Source of the DNA: Costus lasius
Lineage: Eukaryota > Streptophyta > Magnoliopsida > Zingiberales > Costaceae
Length of the DNA: 64,000 nucleotides
Assembly: GCA_027563935.2 (NCBI GenBank)
Contig: JANVAS020000231.1
Span: 10,806,001-10,870,000, forward strand
Direction: 5' to 3'
A program made the translations under genes and the position numbers. Shown in pieces: positions 41,221 through 54,000 of the stretch (positions within the stretch are counted from its first letter, which is position 1; every line of letters starts with the position of its first letter). Below the pieces are notes generated by a model. That model searched no databases. It was not told the DNA's origin and saw only the letters and a list, made by a program, of their open reading frames with translations.

Positions 41221-42909
41221 TGTTGGGGTATGCCCTTAGCCTAATGTTTGAGGCCTTGGGATTGTATCAGTATCATGTAATAAACTCTTCTGTTTATAAA
41301 GGCATGGTTATTATTCAGTTTGCTACATTGTCTGCTGCAATATATGTTCTTCTTGGATAATGTCTCAAAGCTGTTCAGCTAGGCTGACATGCTATAAGTC
41401 CTTAGTCGATATATCTTGGTGAACATGAGACAGCCTTGATATGATTGAGACTAATATGTGTTCTGATCTTATAGGATGCTTCGAGCATGGAATAAGATGT
41501 AGACTCATGGGTACATTGGATGTACTGGACAGACCCTACTAGGATATTCAATTGTTTGTCGCAATGTGAATAATCCTTGTATATGACAAGTGGCACATTT
41601 CCTCTGACTTGAGATCACTTGTGTTTTCTAAATGATGATTGTCATTGTTTTGAGATAGTTCGATATCATTTGAAACATAATGATTATAGACTATCTTGGA
41701 TGGTGAGCTTGAGTCATGTTAGGGCACTAGTGATAGACATAGGATTGCCGTCTCCTTGTTTAAGGAGTGTGATGTTCTAAAGGGGCCCCTGGATGAGATG
41801 ATTGAGAAAGTGTATGGCCATACCCAGGTGACTATGTTCATCTGATCTAATCATGCTCATCATATTGGAGTTACAAGCTTGACACGCTTGTCCAATAAGA
41901 ACATCCAGTGGCAAAGGAAATATGTATGCTTCGTGAGTTGGATTCACACTTGTGCTGTGTTTTGGGTGTAGTCTTGGAAGACTCTTTTCTTTATATCGGG
42001 AGACAGTGATGTGTTGCTAGATACCCCTCACTGATCGTGATGACGTAAGTTATCGTTACCGACAATTAAAGGAAACCCTCAGGGTCGCACAATTGATGAT
42101 ATGGCTTACTTAAGTCAGATCGTGTGGACTGAATTAGTTGGGTTCAGTTTAAAGGGATTTAATCTCTGATTATGAGTGAGATCCGGTCTGATCATGTTTG
42201 ATTGATTAGGGCTTGAGATCGGTAAGCTTTGATCGAGAGAATGGATGCTTGATCAGTGAGATCAGGAGCATCAAGAGATCAACGGTTAGATCTGGAACCT
42301 TAGGGTTTTAATTTGATCTAGGCCATGTCGCTTGGTTTATTTGGCTATTGAACCAAATTCAAGATGAACCGGCTCATGGATGAGCGCATGGTTCAAGGGT
42401 GAAGTGAGTTGGCGATTGGGGTAAACCCATGATCGCAAGTGGAGAAGTGGCATGCTATTTTTAGATAGCACTTCTCTTGCGTGACCACCTCTCACGTTCA
42501 CGCCCCCCCTTTCTCTCTTGTGTTCGTCGCCTTGCCTCTTGCTCTTGACGAGAGAACTTGGTGTTGTGAAGAGGTTGACGAAAAGAGGAAAAGAAATCGC
42601 CAAGCAAAACATCTCTTCCCTTTTACCATTCGACAAGGACACCTTTGGGCCTTGCTAGCACAAGGAGCGCCAAAGAGGAGTAGGCGACATCAACTGTGTG
42701 CGTCACCTCTGGAGAAGATCCAGTTCGATCTTTGCTTCCAAGGCGCCATCTAGAAATGGCTATGGTATGATTCTATCTCTTCCGTGCAATCGGATTTTAT
42801 ATGGTTGATCATATCTCATGAAACTAATCCTTTGAAACCCTTTCCGCTGCTTAAAATTTTAATATGCGCCATGCTGGGTTTCGCCCCCCTCTTGAAAGGG
42901 GTTCTTTCA
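41221..42909 (+). mobile_element. Solo LTR of an LTR retrotransposon (1689 bp)
   Basis: The insert starts TGTTGGGGTATGCCC and ends GGTTCTTTCA, so it has canonical TG...CA termini. It is flanked by the 5-bp duplication ATGAT, as expected for LTR retrotransposon integrase. Base composition is clearly richer in GC than the satellite. No second LTR, primer-binding site, polypurine tract or gag-pol coding is present, so it is a solo LTR left by LTR-LTR recombination, or a short non-autonomous unit. A TTTATAAA box is at 41293-41300 and AATAAA at 41279-41284. TTCCGCTGC at 42842-42850, near the 3' end, is in my recollection common in plant LTR tails and tentatively favours plus orientation. AGGGGCCCCT at 41781-41790 is a perfect palindrome, and CCCCT/AGGGG (42886-42901) can form a small hairpin at the 3' end. 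Copia versus gypsy origin is undecided. Open frames inside look spurious. Confidence 0.88.
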
Positions 42910-42914
42910 ATGAT
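42910..42914 (+). repeat. Right target-site duplication ATGAT
   Basis: ATGAT directly follows the LTR's terminal CA and continues into TAGATCAATATC. Removing the LTR and one copy of the duplication restores the normal monomer exactly. Confidence 0.93.
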
Positions 42915-44596
42915 TAGATCAATATCAATATCAATAAAAATATTAAGATTAAAGACCAAGATTACAAACAAGATCAAAATCGAGTTTAAGATTAAGATTA
43001 AAAAGAAGATAAAGATGAATATCATAAGAAGAAGGTTGAAAAAATGATTAAAATCATGATCAACATCATGATCATGGACAAAATCAATATTAAATTAATA
43101 TTGCAAAATGATAAATATCAAATATGGATCATAATCAAGATCAATATCCTCATCATTAAAAGATCAAGATAAAGATAAATATTAATATCAAGATTGAAAA
43201 TCTATATTACCACAGAGAACAAAATCGAGTTTAAGAAGAATATTAGGAGTAAGATAAATATGTAGATTAGAAGATTAAAACCGAAATCTGAGATCAAAAT
43301 GAAGATGAAGATAATTATCAAGAATAGGATCAATGTTATAATTAAGAATGAGAATAAGATTAATAACAATTAAAGCTCATAATCGAGTTCAAAATTTTCA
43401 TCATGATTAGATCAATATCAATATCAATAAAAATATTAAGATTAAAGACCAAGATTACAAACAAGATCAAAATCGAGTTTAAGATTAAGATTAAAAAGAA
43501 GATAAAGATAAATATCATAAGATAAAGTTTGAAAAAATGATTAAAATCATGATCAACATCATGATCATGGACAAAATCAATATTAAATTAATATTGCAAA
43601 ATGATAAATATCAAATATGGATCATAATCAAGATCAATATCCTCATCATTAAAAGATCAAGATAAAGATAAATATTAATATCAAGATTGAAAATCAATAT
43701 TACCACAGAGAACAAAATCGAGTTTAAGAAGAATATTAGGAGTAAGATAAATATGAAGATTAGAAGATTAAAACCGAAATCTGAGATCAAAATGAAGATG
43801 AAGATAACTATCAAGAATAGGATCAATGTTATAATTAAGAATGAGAATAAGATTAATAACAATTAAAGCTCATAATCGAGTTCAAAATTTTCATCATGAT
43901 TAGATCAATATCAATATCAATAAAAATATTAAGATTAAAGACCAAGATTACAAACAAGATCAAAATCGAGTTTAAGATTAAGATTAAAAAGAAGATAAAG
44001 ATGAATATCATAAGAAGAAGGTTGAAAAAATGATTAAAATCATGATCAACATCATGATCATGGACAAAATCAATATTAAATTAATATTGCAAAATGATAA
44101 ATATCAAATATGGATCATAATCAAGATCAATATCCTCATCATTAAAAGATCAAGATAAAGATAAATATTAATATCAAGATTGAAAATCTATATTACCACA
44201 GAGAACAAAATCGAGTTTAAGAAGAATATTAGGAGTAAGATAAATATGAAGATTAGAAGATTAAAACCGAAATCTGAGATCAAAATGAAGATGAAGATAA
44301 TTATCAAGAATAGGATCAATGTTATAATTAAGAATGAGAATAAGATTAATAACAATTAAAGCTCATAATCGAGTTCAAAATTTTCATCATGATTAGATCA
44401 ATATCAATATCAATAAAAATATTAAGATTAAAAACCAAGATTACAAACAAGATCAAAATCGAGTTTAAGATTAAGATTAAAAAGAAGATAAAGATGAATA
44501 TCATAAGAAGAAGTTTGAAAAAATGATTAAAATCATGATCAACTTCATGATCATGGACAAAATCAATATTAAATTAATATTGCAAAATGATAAATA
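42910..44596 (+). repeat. A-A dimeric stretch beside the LTR, period 986 bp
   Basis: The variants GAAGGTTGAAAAAATG (near 43030 and 44017) and AATCTATATTACC (near 43199 and 44185) recur 986 bp apart and alternate with a standard A monomer at 43611. The 44-kb copy has an intact CATCATGATTAGATC near 43893, the uninterrupted equivalent of the LTR insertion site. The same pair of variants reappears at 54.4, 58.8 and 61.3 kb. Confidence 0.85.
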
Positions 44597-47500
44597 TCAA
44601 ATATGGATCATAATCAAGATCAATATCCTCATCATTAAAAGATCAAGATAAAGATAAATATTAATATCAAGATTGAAAATCAATATTACCACAGAGAACA
44701 AAATCGAGTTTAAGAAGAATATTAGGAGTAAGATAAATATGAAGATTAGAAGAGTAAAACCGAAATCTGAGATCAAAATGAAGATAAAGATAATTATCAA
44801 GAATAGGATCAATGTTATAATTAAGAATGAGAATAAGATTAATAACAATTAAAGCTCATAATCGAGTTCAAAATTTTCATCATGATTAGATCAATATCAA
44901 TATCAATAAAAATATTAAGATTAAAGACCAAGATTACAAACAAGATCAAAATCGAGTTTAAGATTAAGATTAAAAAGAAGATAAAGATGAATATCATAAG
45001 AAGAAGTTTGAAAAAATGATTAAAATCATGATCAACATCATGATCATGGACAAAATCAATATTAAATTAATATTGCAAAATGATAAATATCAAATATGGA
45101 TCATAATCAAGATCAATATCCTCATCATTAAATGATCAAGATAAAGATAAATATTAATATCAAGATTGAAAATCAATATTACCACAGAGATCAAAATCGA
45201 GTTTAAGATGAATATTAGGAGTAAGATAAAGTTGAAGATTATAAGATTAAAACTGAAATCGAAGATCAAAATGAAGATGAAGATAATTATCAAGAATAAG
45301 ATCAATGTTATAATAACGAATGAGAATAAGATTAACAACAATTAAAGCTCATAATCGAGTTCAAAATTTTCATCATGATTAGATCAATATCAATATCAAT
45401 AAAAATATTAAGATTAAAGAACAAGATTACAAACAAGATCAAAATCAAGTTTAAGATTAAGATTAAAAAGAAGATAAAGATAAATATCATAAGATAAAGT
45501 TTGAAAAAATGATTAAAATCATGATCAATATCATGATCATGGACAAATTCAATATTAAATTAATATTGCAAAATGATAAATATCAAATATGGATCATAAT
45601 CAAGATCAATATCCTCATCATTAAAAGATCAAGATAAAGATAAATATTAATATCAAGATTGAAAATCAATATTACCACAGAGAACAAAATCGAGTTTAAG
45701 AAGAATATTAGGAGTAAGATAAATATGAAGATTAGAAGATTAAAACCGAAATCTGAGATCAAAATGAAGATGAAGATAATTATCAAGAATAGGATCAATG
45801 TTATAATTAAGAATGAGAATAAGATTAATAACAGTTAAAGCTCATAATCGAGTTCAAAATTTTCATCATGATTAGATCAATATCAATATCAATAAAAATA
45901 TTAAGATTAAAGACCAAGATTACAAACAAGATCAAAATCGAGTTTAAGATTAAGATTAAAAAGAAGATAAAGATGAATATCATAAGAAGAAGTTTGAAAA
46001 AATGATTAAAATCATGATCAACATCATGGTAATGGACAAAATCAATATTAAATTAATATTGCAAAATGATAAATATCAAATATGGATCATAATCAAGATC
46101 AATATCCTCATCATTAAAAGATCAAGATAAAGATAAATATTAATATCAAGATTGAAAATCAATATTACCACAGAGATCAAAATCGAGTTTAAGATGAATA
46201 TTAGGAGTAAGATAAAGTTGAAGATTATAAGATTAAAACTGAAATCGAAGATCAAAATGAAGATGAAGATAATTATCAAGAATAAGATCAATGTTATAAT
46301 AACGAATGAGAATAAGATTAACAACAATTAAAGCTCATAATCGAGTTCAAAATTTTCATCATGATTAGATCAATATCAATATCATTAAAAATATTAAGAT
46401 TAAAGACCAAGATTACAAACAAGATCAAAATCGAGTTTAAGATTAAGATTAAAAAGAAGATAAAGATAAATATCATAAGATAAAGTTTGAAAAAATGATT
46501 AAAATCATGATCAACATCATGATCATGGACAAAATCAATATTAAATTAATATTGCAAAATGATAAATATCAAATATGGATCATAATCAAGATCAATATCC
46601 TCATCATTAAAAGATCAAGATAAAGATAAATATTAATATCAAGATTGAAAATCAATATTACCACAGAGAACAAAATCGAGTTTAAGAAGAATATTAGGAG
46701 TAAGATAAAGTTGAAGATTATAAGATTAAAACTGAAATCGAAGATCAAAATGAAGATGAAGATAATTATCAAGAATAAGATCAATGTTATAATAACGAAT
46801 GAGAATAAGATTAACAACAATTAAAGCTCATAATCGAGTTCAAAATTTTCATTATGATTAGATCAATATCAATATCAATAAAAATATTAAGATTAAAGAC
46901 CAAGATTATAAAAGAGATCAAAATCGAGTTTAAGATTAAGATTAAAAAGAAGATAAAGATGAATATCATAAGATAAAGTTTGAAAAAATTATTAAAATCA
47001 TGATCAACATCATGATCATGGACAAAATCAATATTAAATTAATATTGCAAAATGATAAATATCAAATATGGATCATAATCAAGATCAATATCCTCATTAT
47101 TAAAAGATCAAGATAAAGATAAATATTAATATCAAGATTGAAAATCAATATTACCACAGAGAACAAAATCGAGTTTAAGAAGAATATTAGGAGTAAGATA
47201 AATATGAAGATTAGAAGAGTAAAACCGAAATCTGAGATCAAAATGAAGATAAAGATAATTATCAAGAATAGGATCAATGTTATAATTAAGAATGAGAATA
47301 AGATTAATAACAATTAAAGCTCATAATCGAGTTCAAAATTTTCATCATGATTAGATCAATATCAATATCAATAAAAATATTAAGATTAAAGACCAAGATT
47401 ACAAACAAGATCAAAATCGAGTTTAAGATTAAGATTAAAAAGAAGATAAAGATGAATATCATAAGAAGAAGTTTGAAAAAATGATTAAAATCATGATCAA

Positions 47501-48860
47501 CATCATGATCATGGACAAAATCAATATTAAATTAATATTGCAAAATGATAAATATCAAATATGGATCATAATCAAGATCAATATCCTCATCATTAAATGA
47601 TCAAGATAAAGATAAATATTAATATCAAGATTGAAAATCAATATTACCACAGAGATCAAAATCGAGTTTAAGATGAATATTAGGAGTAAGATAAAGTTGA
47701 AGATTATAAGATTAAAACTGAAATCGAAGATCAAAATGAAGATGAAGATAATTATCAAGAATAAGATCAATGTTATAATAACGAATGAGAATAAGATTAA
47801 CAACAATTAAAGCTCATAATCGAGTTCAAAATTTTCATCATGATTAGATCAATATCAATATCAATAAAAATATTAAGATTAAAGAACAAGATTACAAACA
47901 AGATCAAAATCAAGTTTAAGATTAAGATTAAAAAGAAGATAAAGATAAATATCATAAGATAAAGTTTGAAAAAATGATTAAAATCATGATCAATATCATG
48001 ATCATGGACAAATTCAATATTAAATTAATATTGCAAAATGATAAATATCAAATATCGATCATAATCAAGATCAATATCCTCATCATTAAAAGATCAAGAT
48101 AAAGATAAATATTAATATCAAGATTGAAAATCAATATTACCACAGAGAACAAAATCGAGTTTAAGAAGAATATTAGGAGTAAGATAAATATGAAGATTAG
48201 AAGATTAAAACCGAAATCTGAGATCAAAATGAAGATGAAGATAATTATCAAGAATAGGATCAATGTTATAATTAAGAATGAGAATAAGATTAATAACAGT
48301 TAAAGCTCATAATCGAGTTCAAAATTTTCATCATGATTAGATCAATATCAATATCAATAAAAATATTAAGATTAAAGACCAAGATTACAAACAAGATCAA
48401 AATCGAGTTTAAGATTAAGATTAAAAAGAAGATAAAGATGAATATCATAAGAAGAAGTTTGAAAAAATGATTAAAATCATGATCAACATCATGATCATGG
48501 ACAAAATCAATATTAAATTAATATTGCAAAATGATAAATATCAAATATGGATCATAATCAAGATCAATATCCTCATCATTAAAAGATCAAGATAAAGATA
48601 AATATTAATATCAAGATTGAAAATCAATATTACCACAGAGATCAAAATCGAGTTTAAGATGAATATTAGGAGTAAGATAAAGTTGAAGATTATAAGATTA
48701 AAACTGAAATCGAGGATCAAAATGAAGATGAAGATAATTATCAAGAATAAGATCAATGTTATAATAACGAATGAGAATAAGATTAACAACAATTAAAGCT
48801 CATAATCGAGTTCAAAATTTTCATCATGATTAGATCAATATCAATATCAATAAAAATATT
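44597..48860 (+). repeat. Pentameric higher-order repeat (2465 bp, about two copies)
   Basis: Private markers repeat at 2465 bp: AGAGTAAAACC (44753 and 47218 area), TTAAATGATCAAG (near 45129 and 47594), CAATATCATGATC (near 45527 and 47992), GGACAAATTC (near 45541 and 48006) and AACAGTTAAAG (near 45831 and 48296). The unit is A-B-A-B-(A/B). Similarity weakens after about 48490, where GATCATGG replaces GGTAATGG. Confidence 0.9.
46569..47061 (+). repeat. Chimeric A-to-B monomer
   Basis: The first part is type A (AGAACAAAATCG, AAGAAGAATATTAGG). From about 46710 the sequence is type B (AAAGTTGAAG, AACTGAAATCG, AATAAGATC). The switch falls in the shared stretch at 46690-46709, a different position from the 19478 and 51005 chimeras. 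Confidence 0.83.
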
Positions 48861-49033
48861 AAGATTAAAGAACAAGATTACAAACAAGATCAAAATCGAG
48901 TTTAAGATTAAGATTAAAAAGAAAATAAAGATGAATATCATAAGAAGAAGTTTGAAAAAATGATTAAAATCATGATCAACATCATGATCATGGACAAAAT
49001 CAATATTAAATTAATATTGCAAAATGATAAATA

Positions 49034-51004
49034 TCAAATATGGATCATAATCAAAATCAATATCCTCATCATTAAAAGATCAAGATAAAGATAAATATTA
49101 ATATCAAGATTGAAAATCAATATTACCACAGAGAACAAAATCGAGTTTAAGAAGAATATTAGGAGTAAGATAAATATGAATATTAGAAGAGTAAAACCGA
49201 AATCTGAGATCAAAATGAAGATGAAGATAATTATCAAGTATAGGATCAATGTTATAATTAAGAATGAGAATAAGATTAATAACAATTAAAGCTCATAATC
49301 GAGTTCAAAATTTTCATCATGATTAGATCAATATCAGTATCAATAAAAATATTAAGATTAAAGTCCAAGATTACAAACAAGATCAAAATTGAGTTTAAGA
49401 TTAAGATTAAAAAGAAGATAAAGATGAATATCATAAGAAGAAGTTTGAAAAAATGATTAAAATCATGATCAACATCATGATCATGGACAAAATCAATATT
49501 AAATTAATATTGCAAAATGATAAATATCAAATATGGATCATAATCAAGATCAATATCCTCATCATTAAAAGATCAAGATAAAGATAAATATTAATATCAA
49601 GATTGAAAATCAATATTACCACAGAGAACAAAATCGAGTTTAAGAAGAATATTAGGAGTAAGATAAATATGAAGATTAGAAGATTAAAACCGAAATCTGA
49701 GATCAAAATGAAGATGAAGATAATTATCAAGAATAGGATCAATGTTATAATTAAGAATGAGAATAAGATTAATAACAATTAAAGCTCATTATCGAGTTCA
49801 AAATTTTCATCATGATTAGATCAATATCAATATCAATAAAAATATTAAGATTAAAGACCAAGATTACAAACAAGATCAAAATCGAGTTTAAGATTAAGAT
49901 TAAAAAGAAGATAAAGATAATATCATAAGAAGAAGTTTGAAAAAATGATTAAAATCATGATCAACATCATGATCATGGACAAAATCAATATTAAATTAAT
50001 ATTGCAAAATGATAAATATCAAATATGGATCATAATCAAGATCAATATCCTCATCATTAAAAGATCAAGAGAAAGATAAATATTAATATCAAGATTGAAA
50101 ATCAATATTACCACAGAGAACAAAATCGAGTTTAAGAAGAATATTAGGAGTAAGATAAATATGAAGATTAGAAGATTAATACCGAAATCTGAGATCAAAA
50201 TGAAGATGAAGATAATTATCAAGAATAGGATCAATGTTATAATTAAGAATGAGAATAAGATTAATAACAATTAAAGCTCATAATCGAGTTCAAAATTTTC
50301 ATCATGATTAGATCAATATCAGTATCAATAAAAATATTAAGATTAAAGTCCAAGATTACAAACAAGATCAAAATCGAGTTTAAGATTAAGATTAAAAAGA
50401 AGATAAAGATGAATATCATAAGAAGAAGTTTGAAAAAATGATTAAAATCATGATCAACATCATGATCATGGACAAAATCAATATTAAATTAATATTGCAA
50501 AATGATAAATATCAAATATGGATCATAATCAAGATCAATATCCTCATCATTAAAAGATCAAGATAAAGATAAATATTAATATCAAGATTGAAAATCAATA
50601 TTACCACAGAGAACAAAATCGAGTTTAAGAAGAATATTAGGAGTAAGATAAATATGAAGATTAGAAGATTAAAACCGAAATCTGAGATCAAAATGAAGAT
50701 GAAGATAATTATCAAGAATAGGATCAATGTTATAATTAAGAATGAGAATAAGATTAATAACAATTAAAGCTCATAATCGAGTTCAAAATTTTCATCATGA
50801 TTAGATCAATATCAATATCAATAAAAATATTAAGATTAAAGACCAAGATTACAAACAAGATCAAAATCGAGTTTAAGATTAAGATTAAAAAGAAGATAAA
50901 GATGAATATCATAAGAAGAAGTTTGAAAAAATGATTAAAATCATGATCAACATCATGGTAATGGACAAAATCAATATTAAATTAATATTGCAAAATGATA
51001 AATA
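49034..51004 (+). repeat. Run of four consecutive type A monomers
   Basis: Type A anchors are at 49034, 49527, 50019 and 50512 with no B unit between. TCAGTATCAATAAAA followed by AAAGTCCAAG occurs near 49335 and 50320, which hints at a two-monomer copy. A 1-bp deletion near 49920 (AAAGATAATATC) gives the 492-bp spacing from 49527 to 50019. The 50019 monomer also has private changes near 50071 (AGAGAAAGATAAA) and 50180 (ATTAATACCG). Confidence 0.8.
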
Positions 51005-54000
51005 TCAAATATGGATCATAATCAAGATCAATATCCTCATCATTAAAAGATCAAGATAAAGATAAATATTAATATCAAGATTGAAAATCAATATTACCAC
51101 AGAGATCAAAATCGAGTTTAAGATGAATATTAGGAGTAAGATAAAGTTGAAGATTATAAGATTAAAACTGAAATCGAAGATCAAAATGAAGATGAAGATA
51201 ATTATCAAGAATAGGATCAATGTTATAATTAAGAATGAGAATAAGATTAATAACAATTAAAGCTCATAATCGAGTTCAAAATTTTCATCATGATTAGATC
51301 AATATCAATATCAATAAAAATATTAAGATTAAAGACCAAGATTACAAACAAGATAAAAATCGAGTTTAAGATTAAGATTAAAAAGAAGATAAAGATGAAT
51401 ATCATAAGAAGAAGTTTGAAAAAATGATTAAAATCATGATCAACATCATGGTAATGGACAAAATCAATATTAAATTAATATTGCAAAATGATAAATATCA
51501 AATATGGATCATAATCAAGATCAATATCCTCATCATTAAAAGATCAAGATAAAGATAAATATTAATATCAAGATTGAAAATCAATATTACCACAGAGATC
51601 AAAATCGAGTTTAAGATGAATATTAGGAGTAAGATAAAGTTGAAGATTATAAGATTAAAACTGAAATCGAAGATCAAAATGAAGATGAAGATAATTATCA
51701 AGAATAAGATCAATGTTATAATAACGAATGAGAATAAGATTAACAACAATTAAAGCTCATAATCGAGTTCAAAATTTTCATCATGATTAGATCAATATCA
51801 ATATCATTAAAAATATTAAGATTAAAGACCAAGATTACAAACAAGATCAAAATCGAGTTTAAGATTAAGATTAAAAAGAAGATAAAGATAAATATCATAA
51901 GATAAAGTTTGAAAAAATGATTAAAATCATGATCAACATCATGATCATGGACAAAATCAATATTAAATTAATATTGCAAAATGATAAATATCAAATATGG
52001 ATCATAATCAAGATCAATATCCTCATCATTAAAAGATCAAGATAAAGATAAATATTAATATCAAGATTGAAAATCAATATTACCACAGAGAACAAAATCG
52101 AGTTTAAGAAGAATATTAGGAGTAAGATAAATATGAAGATTAGAAGATTAAAACCGAAATCTGAGATCAAAATGAAGATGAAGATAATTATCAAGAATAG
52201 GATCAATGTTATAATTAAGAATGAGAATAAGATTAATAACAATTAAAGCTCATAATCGAGTTCAAAATTTTCATCATGATTAGATCAATATCAATATCAA
52301 TAAAAATATTAAGATTAAAGACCAAGATTACAAACAAGATCAAAATCGAGTTTAAGATTAAGATTAAAAAGAAGATAAAGATAAATATCATAAGATAAAG
52401 TTTGAAAAAATGATTAAAATCATGATCAACATCATGATCATGGACAAAATCAATATTAAATTAATATTGCAAAATGATAAATATCAAATATGGATCATAA
52501 TCAAGATCAATATCCTCATCATTAAAAGATCAAGATAAAGATAAATATTAATATCAAGATTGAAAATCAATATTACCACAGAGATCAAAATCGAGTTTAA
52601 GATGAATATTAGGAGTAAGATAAAGTTGAAGATTATAAGATTAAAACTTAAATCGAAGATCAAAATGAAGATGAAGATAATTATCAAGAATAAGATCAAT
52701 GTTATAATAACGAATGAGAATAAGATTAACAACAATTAAAGCTCATAATCGAGTTCAAAATTTTCATCATGATTAGATCAATATCAATATCAATAAAAAT
52801 ATTAAGATTAAAGACCAAGATTACAAACAAGATCAAAATCGAGTTTAAGATTAAGATTAAAAAGAAGATAAAGATAAATATCATAAGATAAAGTTTGAAA
52901 AAATGATTAAAATCATGATCAACATCATGATCATGGACAAAATCAATATTAAATTAATATTGCAAAATGATAAATATCAAATATGGATCATAATCAAGAT
53001 CAATATCCTCATCATTAAAAGATCAAGATAAAGATAAATATTAATATCAAGATTGAAAATCAATATTACCACAGAGAACAAAATCGAGTTTAAGAAGAAT
53101 ATTAGGAGTAAGATAAATATGAAGATTAGAAGATTAAAACCGAAATCTGAGATCAAAATGAAGATGAAGATAATTATCAAGAATAGGATCAATGTTATAA
53201 TTAAGAATGAGAATAAGATTAATAACAATTAAAGCTCATAATCGAGTTCAAAATTTTCATCATGATTAGATCAATATCAATAAAAATATTAAGATTAAAG
53301 ACCAAGATTACAAACAAGATCAAAATCGAGTTTACGATTAAGATTAAAAAGAAGATAAAGATAAATATCATAAGATAAAGTTTGAAAAAATGATTAAAAT
53401 CATGATCAACATCATGATCATGGACAAAATCAATATTAAATTAATATTGCAAAATGATAAATATCAAATATGGATCATAATCAAGATCAATATCCTCATC
53501 ATTAAAAGATCAAGATAAAGATAAATATTAATATCAAGATTGAAAATCAATATTACCACAGAGATCAAAATCGAGTTTAAGATGAATATTAGGAGTAAGA
53601 TAAAGTTGAAGATTATAAGATTAAAACTGAAATCGAAGATCAAAATGAAGATGAAGATAATTATCAAGAATAAGATCAATGTTATAATAACGAATGAGAA
53701 TAAGATTAACAACAATTAAAGCTCATAATCGAGTTCAAAATTTTCATCATGATTAGATCAATATCAATATCAATAAAAATATTAAGATTAAAGACCAAGA
53801 TTACAAACAAGATCAAAATCGAGTTTAAGATTAAGATTAAAAAGAAGATAAAGATAAATATCATAAGATAAAGTTTGAAAAAATGATTAAAATCATGATC
53901 AACATCATGATCATGGACAAAATCAATATTAAATTAATATTGCAAAATGATAAATATCAAATATGGATCATAATCAAGATCAATATCCTCATCATTAAAA

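Noticed and set aside
41402..41596. Minus-strand open frame of 64 codons inside the LTR
   Set aside because: Short, no motif, and chance length for the composition.
41873..41891. ACAAGC/GCTTGT inverted repeat in the LTR as a regulatory hairpin
   Set aside because: A 6-bp stem with a 7-base loop is expected by chance in 1.7 kb, and nothing nearby supports a function.
42337..42642. Minus-strand open frame of 101 codons inside the LTR
   Set aside because: It overlaps the plus-strand frame, has no recognisable motif, and is within the length expected by chance in this less AT-rich insert.
42481..42753. Plus-strand open frame of 90 codons inside the LTR
   Set aside because: It starts at GTG and has no recognisable domain. 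It lies wholly in LTR sequence, where plant LTRs do not normally encode protein.
41221..42909. Full-length LTR retrotransposon or a DNA transposon
   Set aside because: No second LTR, primer-binding site, polypurine tract or polymerase coding is present. TG...CA ends with a 5-bp duplication fit an LTR, and long terminal inverted repeats expected of most DNA transposons are absent.
42784..43047. Open frames crossing the LTR-satellite boundary (plus strand, and minus strand 42816-43025)
   Set aside because: They join LTR sequence to satellite across an insertion junction, so they cannot be ancestral genes; the Lys/Ile-rich part is satellite translation.
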